From the NCBI GenBank assembly GCA_913009865.1, contig CAJVYK010000078.1, positions 1-9,169 on the forward strand: a stretch of 9,169 bases of DNA, given 5' to 3'. This document shows, piece by piece, positions 1-6,623 of this stretch (the first letter of the stretch is position 1; every line of letters begins with the position of its first letter). This DNA is from an uncultured bacterium. GTDB lineage: Bacteria; Planctomycetota; Phycisphaerae; Sedimentisphaerales; Anaerobacaceae. Both the position numbers and the translations under genes were made by a program. A model generated the notes under the pieces. It did not search any database. It was given only the letters and a program-made list of their open reading frames with translations, and was not told the DNA's origin.

Positions 1-336
1 GTGGCGGAAGTTACCGGAAACTCTCTTATGAAAAGAGCCATCCAGCAGGCACGCGAGAGGATTCTTGCCGGCGCTGATATTGCAACGCCACTTAGGGATA
101 GCGGTGTTATCGACCCGGCCATTGCTCATATGGTTGCTGTCGGGGAAAAAAGCGGTGAATTAGAGACGATGCTTAAAAGTATCAGTGAAAATCTTGAGGC
201 CTCAACTGACATAGTTATTGAAAGATTGAGCGCTGTGGTCGAGCCGCTTATTATAATTGTTATGGCTGTAATAATCGGTGTAATTGCTTATGCGACGATA
301 TTGCCGATTTTGGAAATTTCAGATGTGAAATTTTAA
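1..336 (+). CDS. gspF: Type II secretion inner-membrane platform protein GspF, C-terminal part
   Basis: This is the last 111 residues of a GspF/PilC-family polytopic inner-membrane protein; the gene begins upstream of the window, so the GTG at base 1 should not be read as the real start. The repeated cytoplasmic T2SSF domain shows its typical closing part: a helix with an ILAGADIATPLRDSG stretch, then HMVAVGEKSGELETML (about residues 43-59), which matches the conserved G-E-x-S-G-x-L signature of the family. A single strongly hydrophobic membrane helix follows (about 82-104), ending in LPILEI as GspF proteins do. GspF is the platform that couples the GspE ATPase to pseudopilus assembly. It is followed 46 bases later by gspG, the usual T2SS order. 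PilC of type IV pili is the alternative, but the downstream H-I-J-K set favours T2SS. Confidence 0.9.
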   Translation: MAEVTGNSLMKRAIQQARERILAGADIATPLRDSGVIDPAIAHMVAVGEKSGELETMLKSISENLEASTDIVIERLSAVVEPLIIIVMAVIIGVIAYATILPILEISDVKF

Positions 337-382
337 AAATACGCTGAATGCTGTTTGGTTAGTTTAGGAGTTTGATAGAAGA

Positions 383-823
383 ATGAAAAAGAGAAAAAGA
401 AATGTCAGGTATGGTTTTACGATGGTCGAGCTTATGGCTGTACTGATTATTATCGGCCTGCTCGCCACGTTGGTAGCAACAAAAGTAGTGTCCAAGATAG
501 ACCAGGCCAAAGTTACGACCACCAAGGCAAATTTGAAGCTTCTTCACACGGCGGTTAATCAATTCAAGATGGACACCGGTCGGTACCCGACCGAAGATGT
601 TGGGCTTGTAGAACTTATTGAGCAGCCGAGCGATGTTACGAATTATGAGCCGGGTGGGTATCTGGAAACGACCGAAATTCCTAAAGACGGCTGGGGAAAC
701 GATTTTATTTATGAGCGTTTTCCAGAGAGCGGAAAGCCGTTTGTAATCAAAAGTTACGGCGCCGACGGTGAAGAAGGCGGTGAGGACTACGATGCCGACC
801 TGCTCAGTACCGATGCATACTAA
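383..823 (+). CDS. gspG: Major pseudopilin GspG
   Basis: This 146-residue protein is the major type II secretion pseudopilin, which polymerises into the periplasmic pseudopilus. A short basic leader (MKKRKRNVRYG) is followed by the prepilin peptidase site G11|F12 with Glu at mature position 5 (E16) and a hydrophobic helix of about 20 residues. The globular part carries the GspG signatures DTGRYPTEDVGL, GGYL, P-K-D-G-W-G-N and SYGADGEEGGEDYDADL; the last is the acidic calcium-binding loop of the family. The usual D-P-W-G is D-G-W-G here. Length is normal for GspG. The ATG at 383 is supported by AGGAG at 366-370, 12 bases upstream. The 3' end overlaps the next pseudopilin gene by 11 bases if that gene starts at 813, which suggests coupled translation. 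Confidence 0.95.
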   Translation: MKKRKRNVRYGFTMVELMAVLIIIGLLATLVATKVVSKIDQAKVTTTKANLKLLHTAVNQFKMDTGRYPTEDVGLVELIEQPSDVTNYEPGGYLETTEIPKDGWGNDFIYERFPESGKPFVIKSYGADGEEGGEDYDADLLSTDAY

Positions 824-1460
824 AATAGCGGACAGCGGACAGCGGATAGCAGATAGAGAAGAAGGGCTGTACGATAGCTCGCCGCAAGGAGTCCGTAGGA
901 CTGACACAGGTAAACGCTATACGATAGCAAACGCTAATCCGGGTTTTACGCTTACTGAGTCGATAGTGGTGGTTTTGATAGTATCGCTGTTTGTGCTTAT
1001 GGCGATGACAAATCTTTTCGGATTACTCGGAAAGAACACATTTAAGGCACAGGCACAGGAGCTTGTCTCGACGATGCAAATGGCTGCGACCGCAGCGGCC
1101 CAGAGCGATAGAAGATACGAAGTTATTATTGATATGACAGAACAGACCTATACGCTTCGCCAGATTACAACCCCTGATATATCAGAGGTTCTGGAGGAAG
1201 AAATTATTGCCAAAAATGATTTTAGCGACGACTGCCGGGTTGCCTATGTTTTGTTCGACGATGGAGAATACACTAATGAAGGCAGAGCAAAGTTTAGAGC
1301 TGGTCGTTCGGGTTGGCAGTATGGCGGGAAAATCGTTCTGTTCGACAAAAATGAGCAGGCGTATTCGGTCGTGGTCAATCGCATAAACAGGATTGTTACG
1401 CTGAAAAAGGGTGATGTCGAAATCTTGATGCCGAAAGATAAAGATGAAATGCTGTTCTAA
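813..1460 (+). CDS. GspH-like minor pseudopilin with a long repeat-derived leader
   Basis: This is a prepilin-like protein of 215 residues. The processing site is G44|F45 (NPG|FTLTE), with Glu at mature position 5 (E49), followed by a hydrophobic helix. The rest is a beta-rich domain of the size and position expected for GspH; assignment as GspH rests mostly on gene order and length. The start is uncertain: a GTG at 768 and ATGs at 792 and 813 are in frame. I chose 813 because it gives the smallest overlap with gspG. No clear Shine-Dalgarno lies upstream. With that start the leader is 44 residues, far longer than the usual 5-25, and it is almost wholly encoded by a 7-bp-period repeat block (825-938). 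The minor pseudopilins H, I, J and K form the tip complex that primes pseudopilus growth. Confidence 0.8.
   Translation: MHTKIADSGQRIADREEGLYDSSPQGVRRTDTGKRYTIANANPGFTLTESIVVVLIVSLFVLMAMTNLFGLLGKNTFKAQAQELVSTMQMAATAAAQSDRRYEVIIDMTEQTYTLRQITTPDISEVLEEEIIAKNDFSDDCRVAYVLFDDGEYTNEGRAKFRAGRSGWQYGGKIVLFDKNEQAYSVVVNRINRIVTLKKGDVEILMPKDKDEMLF
825..938. repeat. Heptamer-repeat element inside the gspH leader
   Basis: The left arm is five consecutive 7-bp units from 825 to 859: ATAGCGG, ACAGCGG, ACAGCGG, ATAGCAG, ATAGAGA. The right arm (914-937) holds ACGCTAT, ACGATAG and ACGCTAA, roughly the inverted counterpart of the left units, since ATAGCGG reads CCGCTAT on the other strand. Between them lies a small hairpin, AGTCC (890-894), GTA, GGACT (898-902). 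The whole block starts just after the gspG stop and is translated as the gspH leader. Seen directly; its origin as an inserted element is inference. Confidence 0.7.
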
Positions 1461-2160
1461 AAAAATAGCGGATAGCATAGAGTGGGTGGCGAATAGTAAA
1501 AGAGAACTAAACGCTATACGCTATACGCTATACGCTAAAAAGGGTTTTAGCCTGCCGGAAGTTGCGGCGGCTCTGATTATACTGGCACTTGTCAGTTCGG
1601 GTGTGTTGACTGTTTACAACCGTTGTATAGCCTCGGCGACAGATTCGGCGCAGCGTTACCAGGCCTTTTGGATTGCGCGCGAGAATATGGAAGCTCTTCT
1701 GTCCGCCGATTCAGTGACGGAGATGGCTGAGATAGGCAGCAGCGATAAGTATCCGCAAATTCAATGGCAAACAACTGTTGAGACGTTTTACGAGCCGATA
1801 ACGGAGCGAATGTGGGTTCAGGCGATTTGCTCCGCCGAGTATAACGACACCGATGGCCAGGTGCAAACGGTTGAGTTGACGCACTGGCTGACCGATTTGA
1901 CAAAGAAACAATTGCTTGAAATTATTGAGCAGAAGCAAAAAGAACAGGAACAGTTGGCTGAGCAGGCCGAACAGGCCGAACAGGCCGAGCCGGACAAGCA
2001 AGCCGAGCCGGACAAGCAAGCCGAGCCGGACGAGCAAAAACCGGATGGTGAGGTTGAGGTAGAACAGGGCAACAAAAACCCTCTTGGTTTGCCGGATGGC
2101 TATAAAGATTGGTCGATTGGCGAAATTATAGAATGGATGAGGGACAAAGGATTATTATAA
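1444..2160 (+). CDS. GspI-like minor pseudopilin with acidic repeat tail
   Basis: This 238-residue prepilin-like protein has the cleavage site G34|F35 (AKKG|FSLPEV), Glu at mature position 5 (E39) and a hydrophobic helix (about 40-57). Position between H- and J-like genes and the S-L-P-E-V start point to GspI, which recruits GspJ and GspK to the pseudopilus tip. The body to about residue 155 is of GspI size. An atypical tail follows: a charged helix (KKQLLEIIEQKQKEQEQ), a block of EQA units and EPDKQA units (173-198), and a short closing segment ending in IGEIIEWMRDKGLL. The gene overlaps gspH by 17 bases. The leader is again repeat-derived (1465-1538). An in-frame GTG at 1486 would give a more usual 20-residue leader. 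No clear ribosome binding site is visible for either. Confidence 0.8.
   Translation: MKCCSKKIADSIEWVANSKRELNAIRYTLYAKKGFSLPEVAAALIILALVSSGVLTVYNRCIASATDSAQRYQAFWIARENMEALLSADSVTEMAEIGSSDKYPQIQWQTTVETFYEPITERMWVQAICSAEYNDTDGQVQTVELTHWLTDLTKKQLLEIIEQKQKEQEQLAEQAEQAEQAEPDKQAEPDKQAEPDEQKPDGEVEVEQGNKNPLGLPDGYKDWSIGEIIEWMRDKGLL
1465..1538. repeat. Heptamer-repeat element inside the gspI leader
   Basis: The left side has ATAGCGG (1465-1471) and ATAGCAT (1472-1478). The right side has four consecutive 7-bp units from 1511 to 1538: ACGCTAT three times and then ACGCTAA. The two arms are near inverted repeats. The same words appear in the same order in the gspH leader, and both blocks run directly into GGGTTTTA or GGGTTTTACG, where the Gly-Phe cleavage site is encoded. 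Both leaders therefore contain the peptide KIADS. Confidence 0.75.
1960..2037 (+). repeat. In-frame 9-bp and 18-bp tandem repeats in gspI
   Basis: Three 9-bp units (1960-1986) encode EQA, and then two full and one partial 18-bp units (1987-2037) encode EPDKQA, EPDKQA and EPDEQ. Unit lengths are multiples of three, so copy-number change by slippage would alter the tail length without a frameshift. Confidence 0.85.
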
Positions 2161-2168
2161 AAGACGCT

Positions 2169-2933
2169 ATGTTTATAGATGCGAGAAACGTGCGAGCCAA
2201 ACCGTTACAACAGTCGGCTTTTTCGCTGGCTGAGGTGCTTGCGGCGCTGATTATAGGGACGATGGTTTTGGTCGCAGTGCTGGGTATTTACAGCCGAGCC
2301 GGAACCGGCGCTGCCGCTGTCATACGCAAGCTCGACAGCTCCCGGCTGCCCTGCGAAGTTCTTCAGCGCATTGCCGAAGACCTCGACGGAATAATTACGG
2401 CCGATTCGGAAACGAGAGTTACTATTAAGAATAAATTTAAAGATGGTTTCCAGGCCGCCCGGCTGGAAATTCTGAAAACTATCTACGACAAAGATAATAA
2501 AAAAAAGACATTTGAAAGAATTATCTGGCAGAGCAGCTATGATTATGACAGTGATGTCAACGGCCTTGTTTTATACCGAAGTTACGGAGGGATTGGGGTG
2601 GAAGACAAGCTGCTCGATGAACAGAAAGAGAGTTGGGAGAGAGAGCTTTTTGTGCCGATTTGCGACGGCGTTACTTTTTTTAAGATACAGGTGCCGAAGG
2701 GAGAAGATTTTTTAGATAGATGGACGAGCGCTTCGTTACCTAAAGCTGTTGTGGTAACTATTTCTTTTGCCGAGCCCTTTAAGACATTAGACGGTACTTT
2801 GGATGTGCCGGATGCGGGAAAAATCACACGAACCATAGCTATCGATAGAACCAGAAAAATCAGATTCATATTCGTAAAAAAAGAGGATGGTAAAGAACAA
2901 AGTAATGAGGAACTTTTTAAAAGGTCTAAATAA
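2169..2933 (+). CDS. GspJ-like minor pseudopilin
   Basis: This is a prepilin-like protein of 254 residues from the ATG at 2169, which lies 8 bases after the gspI stop. ATG 2133 and TTG 2109 are in-frame alternatives that overlap gspI. With 2169 the leader is 17 residues with two Arg and a Lys. Cleavage is predicted at A17|F18 (QQSA|FSLAEV), with Glu at mature position 5 (E22) and a hydrophobic helix up to about residue 43. Alanine rather than glycine at -1 is unusual but known to be tolerated by some prepilin peptidases. The long mixed alpha/beta domain and its place directly before gspK fit GspJ, which joins I and K in the pseudopilus tip. The weak AAAGGA at 2146-2151 is distant, so coupling to gspI translation is likely. 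Its end overlaps gspK by 47 bases. Confidence 0.78.
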   Translation: MFIDARNVRAKPLQQSAFSLAEVLAALIIGTMVLVAVLGIYSRAGTGAAAVIRKLDSSRLPCEVLQRIAEDLDGIITADSETRVTIKNKFKDGFQAARLEILKTIYDKDNKKKTFERIIWQSSYDYDSDVNGLVLYRSYGGIGVEDKLLDEQKESWERELFVPICDGVTFFKIQVPKGEDFLDRWTSASLPKAVVVTISFAEPFKTLDGTLDVPDAGKITRTIAIDRTRKIRFIFVKKEDGKEQSNEELFKRSK

Positions 2934-4176
2934 CCGGAGTGGTTGCCGAAGCCGTCCGGGTATTGTGCTTTTGGTGACATTAGTGCTGTTGGTTGTGCTT
3001 TCGACGCTGGGCTATACGTTAAGCAGCCGTGTGTCCGCCCAGCGTTACCGCCAACAGTATATCATAGACTACAGCAAAGCTCGCTACGGTTGTGAGTCGG
3101 CGATAAAATATGCACTTGCAACGCTGGAAGATATTAATCCGCAACTGATTAGCCGTCCGAACGAGCCGGATTTTTCCGATTTATTTATCCTTAGCGAGGC
3201 CGAGTACAAGGAGCTTTGGCGCCAGTGGGCCACGCCGGCAACAAGCAGGGGCGAAAACCCTTTCAGTACGGCGGGCAGCTTAAATGATGTCAATGATGTT
3301 AATTATGCCAGTGGTGTTGCCGACTTTAACGACCCTAATTCCTTGACGGTTCGAGGTCCCTACGGTCCGCCCTGGCCGTTTGTAACCGAGCCGGTTGAGT
3401 TCGAGATTGGCTCTACCACAGTCAGGATTGAAATTGAAGACGAAAATGCAAAATACCCTGTCGGCTGGGCGCTTCTGGACAATAAGAAAGTGCGGCGCGA
3501 AGCCCAGGCGGGGTTCGAGACTTTCTGCGAGTGGATGGATGTCGGAGACGAACAGATCGATGCGCTAAAACGGCAGTTGGAGCAAATAAGTAAGATAAAA
3601 CCGTTCAAATTTGACTTCAAGCCGATAAAGAAAAGAACGCCGATAAAAGTAGGGACAAGAAGCAGACGTGGAAGAAGAAGCAGAACTACCCGATTCAAAA
3701 CGACTACAATATCGGTTTCCGAACAGGTGACCAAGCAAACCGTTGATTTTGCAAAACTTTTTCACAGCTCGCTGATTGATACCGAGGTCCTTGCCAGACC
3801 GACTATAATCAGCGAAAGCAGAAAAGAATCGGCTCTGAAATATATGGGGATGTGGGCTTCGAGAAAGGTTAATATAAATACCGCACCGCGACATGTATTG
3901 GAAGCGGCTTTTATTTTCGGCGGGGACGCTGAGAAAATAGCCGAAGAGATCATACAGCGAAGACGTATGAAGCCCTTTGCGGACATAGAAGATTTGAAAA
4001 AATCGCTGTTTAGATATTCTGATTCGATTGGAAAGTGCGAAAAATATATCACAACTGTCAGCAGGTTTTTCACGATTAAAGTAACTGCAATAAGTGGAGT
4101 GGCAAAGGCATCTGCTATTATAGCGATAACGAAAGATGATAAAAAAATGGAACGAATTGCCATAATCTCCGGCTGA
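2887..4176 (+). CDS. gspK: Type II secretion minor pseudopilin GspK
   Basis: This 429-residue protein is the large pseudopilin that caps the pseudopilus. The leader ends in RPG25|I26, followed by a hydrophobic segment (IVLLVTLVLLVVLSTLGY). Mature position 5 is Val, not Glu, which is typical for GspK. Two family signatures are present: IEIEDENAKYPVGW (181-194), matching the conserved D-E-N-x-K segment, and RKVNINTAPRHVLEAAF (326-342), the N-I-N-T-A motif of the helix-hairpin-helix/SAM-like domain, followed by PFADIEDLKKSLF. A strongly basic insert lies between them at about 237-271 (KR-rich, including SRRGRRSR), which is unusual for a periplasmic tip protein. ATG 2887 sits directly after AGAGG with no spacing, so ATG 2905 is a possible start. 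The gene overlaps gspJ. Confidence 0.9.
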   Translation: MVKNKVMRNFLKGLNNRSGCRSRPGIVLLVTLVLLVVLSTLGYTLSSRVSAQRYRQQYIIDYSKARYGCESAIKYALATLEDINPQLISRPNEPDFSDLFILSEAEYKELWRQWATPATSRGENPFSTAGSLNDVNDVNYASGVADFNDPNSLTVRGPYGPPWPFVTEPVEFEIGSTTVRIEIEDENAKYPVGWALLDNKKVRREAQAGFETFCEWMDVGDEQIDALKRQLEQISKIKPFKFDFKPIKKRTPIKVGTRSRRGRRSRTTRFKTTTISVSEQVTKQTVDFAKLFHSSLIDTEVLARPTIISESRKESALKYMGMWASRKVNINTAPRHVLEAAFIFGGDAEKIAEEIIQRRRMKPFADIEDLKKSLFRYSDSIGKCEKYITTVSRFFTIKVTAISGVAKASAIIAITKDDKKMERIAIISG

Positions 4177-4187
4177 ATGTTTGTCGT

Positions 4188-4274
4188 GCGTGATGCGTAT
4201 CGCGTAAGAGACCAACGCATTACGCAATACGATACCTGCTTTCGCAGGCACAAGCATACGCAATACGGTCTCTT
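4188..4274. repeat. Compound palindromic heptamer-repeat element before gspL
   Basis: Left units are GCGTGAT, GCGTATC, GCGTAAG (4188-4208). They are followed by ACGCATT, ACGCAAT, ACGATAC (4215-4235) and later ACGCAAT (4258-4264). An outer inverted repeat pairs AAGAGACC (4206-4213) with GGTCTCTT (4267-4274). The centre is a perfect hairpin CCTGC (4235-4239), TTTC, GCAGG (4244-4248). This fills nearly the whole gspK-gspL gap and ends beside the gspL ribosome binding site. The central hairpin, read on the other strand, resembles dispersed repeats that translate as VPAKAGI in many genomes. Confidence 0.75.
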
Positions 4275-4279
4275 AGGAG
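4275..4279 (+). promoter_or_regulatory. Ribosome binding site that decides the gspL start
   Basis: AGGAG here lies 10 bases before GTG 4290 but only one base before TTG 4281, so the GTG is the better start. The same stretch TTAGGAGTTTG with a following GAAG precedes gspG (364-374), which supports this reading. Confidence 0.65.
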
Positions 4280-4289
4280 TTTGCTCGAA

Positions 4290-5753
4290 GTGAAAGGTCA
4301 GAACTATCTTGGAATTTATATAAGCAAGAACGCAGCGACAGTGGTTTGCCTCGGTTCGCAAGGTCGGGAGCACAATATCCTGGGCTGCTTTAGTGTCTCT
4401 GTCGAAGAATCAGATGAGCCAAACCTGCGGGTATTGGCAAATCTTATTTCTCAGGGTTGTGCCGAGCGAGAATTGGGATTTTCTGAAGTTGCCGTGGCTT
4501 TGGATTGCGCAATGTTTATGCAGCATAATGTGCACAGCGAGTTTGATGATGCCAAACAAATCGCTTCAACCATCAGGTTTGATACTGAGGAAGCTCTCGC
4601 TACGGACATAACCGACGTTGCGATAGCTTTCAAAATAACTTCAAGTAACCAGACCGGCTCGGAATTAGCCGTCTTTACCGCACAGAGGAAAATACTCTCA
4701 GATATTCTTATTTCTTTGCAAAGTAATAATATTGACCCGGTAACCATAGAGCCGGACGTCAATTGTCTGTCAAGATTTATCGGTCGAAATGTATCCCTGC
4801 CTGAAGATTCGCGTCCGCTCTTTGCTGTGCTTTCCCGCCGCAACGGTTATCTTATTGTTCCGCACCGGCGTATAGGTAGTGGGGAGCAGAAACAATCGGC
4901 TGTACGAACATTTCTTCTCAGCCCGGCACAGAGCAGAGCCGAACTGCTCGCAAGGGAAGTGCCTGTAACTACAGGCCTGGTTGAAACTGACGAACCAATA
5001 AATTGTCTTAAGGTTTTCGACTCTGCCGGCTCTGTGGATTGTCAGCAGCTTAGTGAAAAGCTGGGTGTCGAAACCAGCGGTATAGATTGGCTCCAGGAGG
5101 CCGCAGCCGAGCCGCAGACCATGGCCGATTGTGCCGACCCGGTTGATTTTGCAATTGCTTATGGGGCGGCTTTGGCTCATTTGGAAAAGACGCAAAGCAT
5201 AAATTTCCGCAATGATTTTAGCCCCTTTCAGGGTAAAAAAGTTCGGCTGCAAAAAGCGCTGAAGTTCGCAAGTTACTCTATGGTTGTTCTTATGCTTGCT
5301 GTCGGTCTGTATTTCCAATTGCAATTGTTACAGAAAAATAAATACCGTAACCAACTGCGCGAAAAACTCGGGAAACAGTACTCAGCCGTTATGTTAGGCA
5401 AAAAACCGCCAGCCAAAATCAAAGAGGTTGTAAGAGAACTCGGCACTGAAAAGAGACGTACTGAAAGTGTTAATAAAGGCCTGTTAAGTACCACAGGTGA
5501 AAAGTCCGTATCGGCAAAGCTGACTTTGATGCTCGATGCATTTAACAAATGCGCAGCACAGACGAAACTAAATATAGATTCGATTTCCATTACAACCAAG
5601 GCCATTAGTATAGCAGGCGATACATCCAGTCGGCCAAACACGCTGAGGTTGCGCAAAGAAATCGAGAAAACTAAATTGGGGAACTTAAAAGATAGTCTCG
5701 AGACAAAGGGTGGACGCGACAATTTCCACATAACGATTGTGCCGAAAAAATAA
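4290..5753 (+). CDS. gspL: Type II secretion assembly protein GspL (PilM/PilN-like fusion architecture)
   Basis: This protein is 487 residues from GTG 4290; a TTG at 4281 adds three residues. The first 300 or so residues read as an actin-like PilM/GspL cytoplasmic domain: YLGIYISKNAATVVCL at the N-terminus, a middle part with SNNIDPVTIEPDVNCLSRF, and DFAIAYGAALAHL near its end. There follows INFRNDFSPFQGKKVRLQKALKF, like the start of PilN, one membrane helix (about 325-347) and a coiled, ferredoxin-like periplasmic domain of about 140 residues. GspL ties the GspE ATPase to the platform and to GspM. The gene is preceded by a repeat element and a good AGGAG, and is followed by a GspM/PilO-like gene. 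A separate PilM plus PilN pair fused into one chain is the alternative description and amounts to the same architecture. Confidence 0.82.
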   Translation: MKGQNYLGIYISKNAATVVCLGSQGREHNILGCFSVSVEESDEPNLRVLANLISQGCAERELGFSEVAVALDCAMFMQHNVHSEFDDAKQIASTIRFDTEEALATDITDVAIAFKITSSNQTGSELAVFTAQRKILSDILISLQSNNIDPVTIEPDVNCLSRFIGRNVSLPEDSRPLFAVLSRRNGYLIVPHRRIGSGEQKQSAVRTFLLSPAQSRAELLAREVPVTTGLVETDEPINCLKVFDSAGSVDCQQLSEKLGVETSGIDWLQEAAAEPQTMADCADPVDFAIAYGAALAHLEKTQSINFRNDFSPFQGKKVRLQKALKFASYSMVVLMLAVGLYFQLQLLQKNKYRNQLREKLGKQYSAVMLGKKPPAKIKEVVRELGTEKRRTESVNKGLLSTTGEKSVSAKLTLMLDAFNKCAAQTKLNIDSISITTKAISIAGDTSSRPNTLRLRKEIEKTKLGNLKDSLETKGGRDNFHITIVPKK

Positions 5754-5767
5754 TTGTTTTTCTTGCC

Positions 5768-5789
5768 ATTGCGAGCGCAGCGAAGCAAT
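5768..5789. repeat. Small dispersed-type inverted repeat between gspL and gspM
   Basis: ATTGC (5768-5772) and GCAAT (5785-5789) form inverted arms around GAGCGCAGCGAA. The wording closely matches a short repeat with the core ATTGCGAGC...GCGAAGCAAT, which is common between genes in many bacterial genomes. It fills much of the 59-base gap. It is not of the 7-bp-period type. Confidence 0.55.
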
Positions 5790-5812
5790 CTGAATACTAA
5801 CGACTGAATATT

Positions 5813-6313
5813 ATGAAAGATATATACAAGAATCCGATTTTGTATTATATACTCGTTCCCACTGTGGTTGCCCTGTGGCCGTTGTTTATTCGGGGCGTAT
5901 ATTTGCCGGACGCAGAACGTAGCTGGGAAACCGAGAAAGCACAATATGAAAAGGCCCAGAAAATAATGGCAGAGATTTTAACTCTCGACCCTGATAGACT
6001 CCAGTTTGCTGATTCGAGGACAGCCGCTGCTGAATTTGATTATGCCGTCGCTGTTGAAAGGATAGCCAATTTGTGCAAAATACCATCGACCAGTTATAAG
6101 CTCAGTTCAGGAATAATCACAACTTCCGGCGGTCAGAAAAGCCAAAGTGCCCAACTGGTTCTAAAGCAGGTTGACATAACAAGGTTTGCCAAATTTCTTT
6201 CTACAATCCAGCTTCGCTGGGCGAATTTGCAGTGTACGAAGGTTAAATTGACCAAAAAGAAAGGCCTGGCTGATACCTGGAAGGTGGACCTGGAGTTCAA
6301 ATATTACTATTGA
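5813..6313 (+). CDS. GspM/PilO-like type II secretion inner-membrane protein
   Basis: This 166-residue bitopic membrane protein has a short cytoplasmic N-terminus (MKDIYKNPI), one membrane helix (about 9-28), a coiled-coil-like stretch (about 34-58, AERSWETEKAQYEKAQKIMAEI) and a C-terminal alpha/beta domain of about 90 residues. This order, the length and the position directly after gspL fit GspM or the related PilO, which form dimers with GspL/PilN in the periplasm. Sequence signatures in this family are weak, so the call rests on architecture and context. No Shine-Dalgarno is visible before ATG 5813. This is the last gene of the T2SS run; no GspC or GspN candidate follows. Confidence 0.65.
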   Translation: MKDIYKNPILYYILVPTVVALWPLFIRGVYLPDAERSWETEKAQYEKAQKIMAEILTLDPDRLQFADSRTAAAEFDYAVAVERIANLCKIPSTSYKLSSGIITTSGGQKSQSAQLVLKQVDITRFAKFLSTIQLRWANLQCTKVKLTKKKGLADTWKVDLEFKYYY

Positions 6314-6348
6314 AATCAGCCGATTATACTGTCGGCGGATTCAATTTT
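6310..6348 (+). terminator. Possible rho-independent terminator of the T2SS operon
   Basis: The upper stem pairs GCCGA (6319-6323) with TCGGC (6332-6336). The lower stem pairs TTGAAATC (6310-6317) with GATTCAA (6338-6344), with one bulged A. Four T (6345-6348) follow. The stem includes the gspM stop codon. The T-run is short, so efficiency is uncertain. Confidence 0.5.
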
Positions 6349-6623
6349 GGCATTTCGGGTTTTGTATTCCTAAAATTTTTTACTTAGCACTATATGTTGT
6401 GTATTACCCAGTTTTCCCAGATAGACTTCTGCAACCGTTTTTCGTGTGAAAATAGGGTTCTTCAAAAGCCGGTTTTTAGTATTGATAAGCCGTATTTTGC
6501 CACGAATTGATGTAACTATATGCTTCTGTGGCAGTTAAGCAAAAACTAAACTTTTCTAAAGTTTTCCAGCCGCTCCTGTCGATATCAACACTGTGAAGCT
6601 GTTTAGGGTCTCAGAAAGGATTT
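6314..6623. other. Gene-free stretch between gspM and flgM
   Basis: I see no supported gene in these 310 bases on either strand. It is AT-rich with many T-runs. It holds the end of the possible T2SS terminator on the left. On the right are a 7-bp perfect inverted repeat (6548-6564) and a candidate sigma-28-like promoter upstream of flgM. The middle part (about 6350-6540) shows no recognisable feature. Confidence 0.7.
6557..6585 (+). promoter_or_regulatory. Candidate sigma-28-like promoter for flgM
   Basis: TAAAGTTT (6557-6564) matches the -35 of sigma-28 promoters exactly, and GTCGATAT (6578-6585) resembles the -10 GCCGATAA/GCCGATAT. The gap between TAAA and the -10 is 17 bases, against the usual 14-16, which lowers confidence. 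The -35 lies in an inverted repeat AAACTTT (6548-6554), TCT, AAAGTTT (6558-6564). Control of flgM by sigma-28 is known feedback in flagellar systems. Confidence 0.3.

Noticed and set aside
359..907. Minus-strand open frame of 182 codons opposite gspG
   Set aside because: It lies opposite the clear gspG and gspH leader frames, has no recognisable domain, and its composition is that of an antisense shadow.
3565..4263. Minus-strand open frame of 232 codons opposite gspK, starting MRMLVPAKAGIV
   Set aside because: Its beginning is a translated intergenic repeat and the rest is antisense to conserved GspK motifs.
4188..4268. Rho-independent terminator after gspK
   Set aside because: The central hairpin is perfect but no T-run follows it, and gspL continues immediately in the same direction, so it is better read as a repeat element.
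6515..6540. Sigma-54 promoter around TGTGGCAGTTAAGC upstream of flgM
   Set aside because: The GG and GC elements are only 7 bases apart instead of 10, so it does not meet the -24/-12 pattern.
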